Part shown: positions 61,899-64,000 of the stretch, piece by piece | How positions within the stretch are numbered: the first letter of the stretch is position 1 | Layout: each line of letters begins with the position of its first letter | Source: Mangrovactinospora gilvigrisea | GTDB taxonomy: Bacteria > Actinomycetota > Actinomycetes > Streptomycetales > Streptomycetaceae | Assembly (NCBI RefSeq): GCF_001879105.1 | Contig: NZ_MLCF01000002.1 | Span: 1-64,000, forward strand | Reading direction: 5' to 3' | Length of the DNA stretch: 64,000 nt | Position numbers and translations under genes: made by a program | The notes under the pieces: model-generated | What the model was told of the DNA's origin: nothing | Database searches by the model: none | The model's input: the letters and a program-made list of their open reading frames with translations, nothing else

Positions 61899-63308
61899 GA
61901 GTGTCTGATTCTTTGTGGGTGCCCCGTGTCTGGTGTGGTGTCTAGAAGTCGGTGATGCGGTCGCCGTAGAAGCCGGCCAGGGTGTTGATCGCCTCCTTCC
62001 AGTCGTAGGTCCGCCCGGTCGGATTGACCCGGTTGGGCTGCCGGTCCCGGATGACCAGGTAGAGCACCTTCAACGCGGCCTGCTCGTCCGGGAAGTGCCC
62101 CCGCCGCCGAGTCGCCTGCCGGAACCGGGAGTTCAGAGACTCGATCATGTTGGTCGTGTAGACCATTCTGCGGATCTCGGGCGGGAACCGCAGGAAGACG
62201 GTGAAGTGCTCCCAGTTGCGGCGCCAGACCGCGATCGCCGCCGGATGCCGCTCGCCCCAGGCCTGCTCGAACTCGGCGAACCGGGCCTCGGCCGCCTCCG
62301 CGGTCGGGGCGGTGTAGCCCGTCCGCAGTTCCTTGGCGATCTGCGACCAGTGCTTGGTCGAGCAGTACTACAGGGAGTTGCGGACCATGTGGACCACACA
62401 CAGCTGCATGTCGGCCAGCGGCCAGATGGCGGCGATGGAGTCCGGCAGCCCCTTCAGCCCGTCGCAGCAGGCGATCAGCACGTCCTCCACCCCGCGGTTC
62501 TTCAGCTCCGTCAGCCAGGTCATCCAGGTCTTGGCGCCCTCGCCGCCGGTGCCCACCCACATGCCCAAAACGTCCCGCTCGCCCTCGAGGTTGATGCCGA
62601 CCGCCACGTAGACCGGGCGGTTGGCCACCGCCCCGTCGCGGATCTTGACCACGATCGCGTCGATCATGATGACGGCGTAGACGCGGTCCAGCGGATGCAT
62701 CCGCCAGACATCCAACTCCTCGCTGACCTTCTCCGTCGCCCGGGAGATCAGATCGCGCGAGACGTCGACGTCGTAGATCTCCGCGAGGTGGGCCTGGATC
62801 TCACCCGTCGTCAGCCCCTTGGCATGCAGGGAGACAACCGCCTGGTCGAAGCCCTCCAGGCGGCGGGTGTGCTTGGGCACGATCTTCGGGGAGAAGGAGC
62901 CGGCGCGGTCGCGGGGGATGTCCAGTTCCACCGGGCCGACGTCAGTCAGCACGGTCTTCTTCGAACTCCCGTTGCGGATGTTGCCGCCCGCCGACGGGCG
63001 TTCGCCGCGTTCGCAGCCGAGGTGGTCGGCCATCTCGGCCTCCAACGCGCCCTCGATGACCCGCTTGACCAGGTCGCCCAGGAGTCCGTCGCGGCCCACC
63101 AGGCCGGCGCCGTCGCGCCGGGTCCGCTCGATCTGACGGTCCGTCAGTTGCTGTTCTAGTTCCTGCGTTCGCGCCACTTCCGCCCCCACCTGCTGCTCGC
63201 CGATCTCGTGGGGATGCTCGTAGCTGCTGCCCATCATGATCCTTCCCGGCGGAGACGGTGCCTCATGCCATCCGGGTCAGACCGGGGCAAACACAAGGTC
63301 AGGACTGT
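61899..63308 (-). mobile_element. IS256-family insertion sequence
   Basis: About 1.4 kb holding one transposase gene. Imperfect terminal inverted repeats appear at about 61899-61925 (GTGTCTGATTCTTTGTGGG... GCCCC) and 63284-63308 (GGGGCAAACACAAGGTCAGG in the other direction). No clear 8-9-bp target duplication is seen, so the ends are approximate and the copy may be old. Confidence 0.7.
61942..63237 (-). pseudogene. IS256 transposase with in-frame TAG
   Basis: The ~431-codon frame is a full-length IS256/MULE-type transposase: GLVGRDGLLGDLVKRVIEGA, then VYAVIMIDAIVVKIRDG (first Asp), VLIACCDGLKGLPDSI (second Asp), MVRNSL, and IESLNSRFRQATRRRG with the catalytic Glu. A single TAG codon (62368-62370) interrupts it right after HMVRNSL. 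Reading continues in the same frame with YCSTKHWSQIAKELRTGY to a normal TAG at 61942. The stop separates both Asp residues from the Glu, so the protein is dead unless the codon is suppressed. No frameshift is seen. Confidence 0.85.
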
Positions 63309-63465
63309 CCCGCAGGTCGGGATGTCCTCCTCCGGCTGCCGCAATGATGCGGCCGCGCCCGCCACCTGCTGCGCCGCGGCTTCACCAGGCAGCGCCGATG
63401 CCCAGATGCCGGCAGACTTCGCGAGGTCGGATGTCGGCGCCGCCCACGGCACCGGTTTACCACGC
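63309..63465. other. Intergenic, nothing recognised
   Basis: A short stretch between the IS256 right end and the NmrA-like fragment. No coding signal or repeat was recognised. Confidence 0.4.
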
Positions 63466-63760
63466 ACGGTTTCAAGCAGTTGGAAACGGCGTTGAACCAG
63501 GTGCACCTGCGCGGCGGCTGGTTCATGGAGAACTTCCTGGGCCACCTCGATACGGTCGCCCGCTTCAGCATGCTCGCCTCGACGATCCGCGCGGACCTGC
63601 CGCTGCCGCTGGTGGCCACCGCCGACCTGGCCCGCGCGGCCGCCGAGGAACTCACCGGCCCCGGCAGCGCCATCGAGGGGATCCGCGAAGTGCAGGGCCC
63701 GCACGACCTGACGTTCCACCAGGCGGCCGACGCCCTCGCCCACGCCCAAGGCACCCGGTG
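63466..63760 (+). pseudogene. NmrA/NAD(P)-binding protein fragment
   Basis: The plus strand reads QLETALNQVHLRGGWFMENF, then LASTIRADLPLPLVATADLA, RAAAEELTG and REVQGPHDLTFHQAADALA. These are the substrate-side and C-terminal segments of NmrA-like NAD(P)H-binding proteins (LRxxWFMEN, a TxDLA motif, and a GPxxLTxxxxAxAL end). The N-terminal Rossmann GxxGxxG part is missing. The frame is lost near 63760, where it runs into an unrelated tail. Confidence 0.7.
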
Positions 63761-63964
63761 CGCGCTCAGAACCGGCTGGTCACCGATGCCGCGTTCAACG
63801 ACGGCCGGGTGGCCTTCCGCCGCCCCCGCTCCCCCTTCGACGCCGCCTCGATGCGGTTCGAGCACTTCCTGCCCTACGCCTGGATCACCGCCTACCAGCA
63901 GGCGGACCGGCCCGCGGCGACCGGATTCCCCCTCTGGCTGGCCGAGCACGCCGCCCAGAGATAG
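63761..63964 (+). pseudogene. C-terminal tail of an unknown gene
   Basis: A frame continuing to TAG at 63964 reads NRLVTDAAFNDGRVAFRRPR, SPFDAASMRFEHFLPYAW and TGFPLWLAEHAAQR. It looks like real coding sequence but has no start of its own and is joined to the NmrA-like fragment in a different frame. Family not recognised. It suggests another deletion junction near 63760. Confidence 0.45.
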
Positions 63965-64000
63965 CCGCCCGCGCCCGACACATCCGCACACACCCGCCGA

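Noticed and set aside
1-64000. CRISPR arrays, tRNA or rRNA genes, riboswitches
   Set aside because: No regularly spaced direct repeats, no cloverleaf-type sequences with CCA or TTCGA arms, and no conserved rRNA or riboswitch cores were recognised.

Overview
The window is high-GC DNA (roughly 70%) with GTG/ATG starts, GGAGG-type ribosome binding sites and strong GC bias at third codon positions. With Rhs/YD-repeat secreted proteins, HA-domain helicases, FxLD-type methyltransferases and a TTA (bldA-type) leucine codon, this points to a Streptomyces-like actinomycete. There are no housekeeping genes, no rRNA or tRNA and no CRISPR. Most of it looks like accessory DNA of a chromosome arm or large plasmid, full of defence, toxin, resistance-like and broken mobile genes.

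Layout. (1) 1-790: a dense cluster of DNA hairpins at the left edge, then an IS5-family transposase scrap. (2) 892-4520: a three-gene operon read as an ABC-three-component (ABC-3C) defence system: nuclease-like effector, middle component, and Rad50-like DUF3732 ATPase with a CPLC zinc hook. (3) 4.7-11.7 kb: a helicase scrap and a run of phosphotransferase (APH-fold) genes, including an unusual nitrilase-APH fusion, plus an alpha/beta hydrolase and a lipoprotein. (4) 11.8-24.4 kb: a helicase N-terminal stub, then a large secreted Rhs protein with a following membrane/immunity-like gene, divergent from a 1656-aa secreted LamG protein. (5) 24.6-31.0 kb: small membrane protein, RHH/Fic-like toxin-antitoxin pair, methyltransferase, an inverted-repeat element, a GT39-like membrane glycosyltransferase and a PH-like membrane protein. 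(6) 31.1-38.1 kb: a second giant Rhs protein carrying four LamG domains, without a signal peptide. (7) 38.6-41.7 kb: the one complete HA-domain DEAH helicase and a coupled small gene. (8) 41.8-54.6 kb: an unknown two-gene operon behind a perfect Crp-type site, a HTH regulator beside a tiny hydrophobic peptide, two orphan FxLD-type methyltransferases, an MFS exporter, two P-loop kinases, a GNAT acetyltransferase, another APH kinase and ABC/helicase scraps. (9) 54.8-59.4 kb: the truncated tail of a Tn554-like element (DUF6262), a DUF6461 protein, and a frameshifted secreted protein ending in a NucA/NucB DNase domain. (10) 59.9-64.0 kb: an endonuclease/exonuclease/phosphatase-fold enzyme followed by a gene graveyard: transposase scraps, an Rhs fragment, an orphan low-GC gene, an IS256 copy killed by one in-frame TAG, and an NmrA-like fragment.

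Themes. Three functions recur: defence against DNA (ABC-3C, Fic-like TA), contact-type polymorphic toxins (two intact and two broken Rhs-type loci with candidate immunity genes), and small-molecule modification (five APH-fold kinases, GNAT, methyltransferases, MFS). Pieces of the same HA helicase occur four times, and three of them sit at junctions where neighbouring genes are cut. This suggests these helicases mark past recombination or insertion seams. All functional assignments come from reading motifs; no database search was possible.
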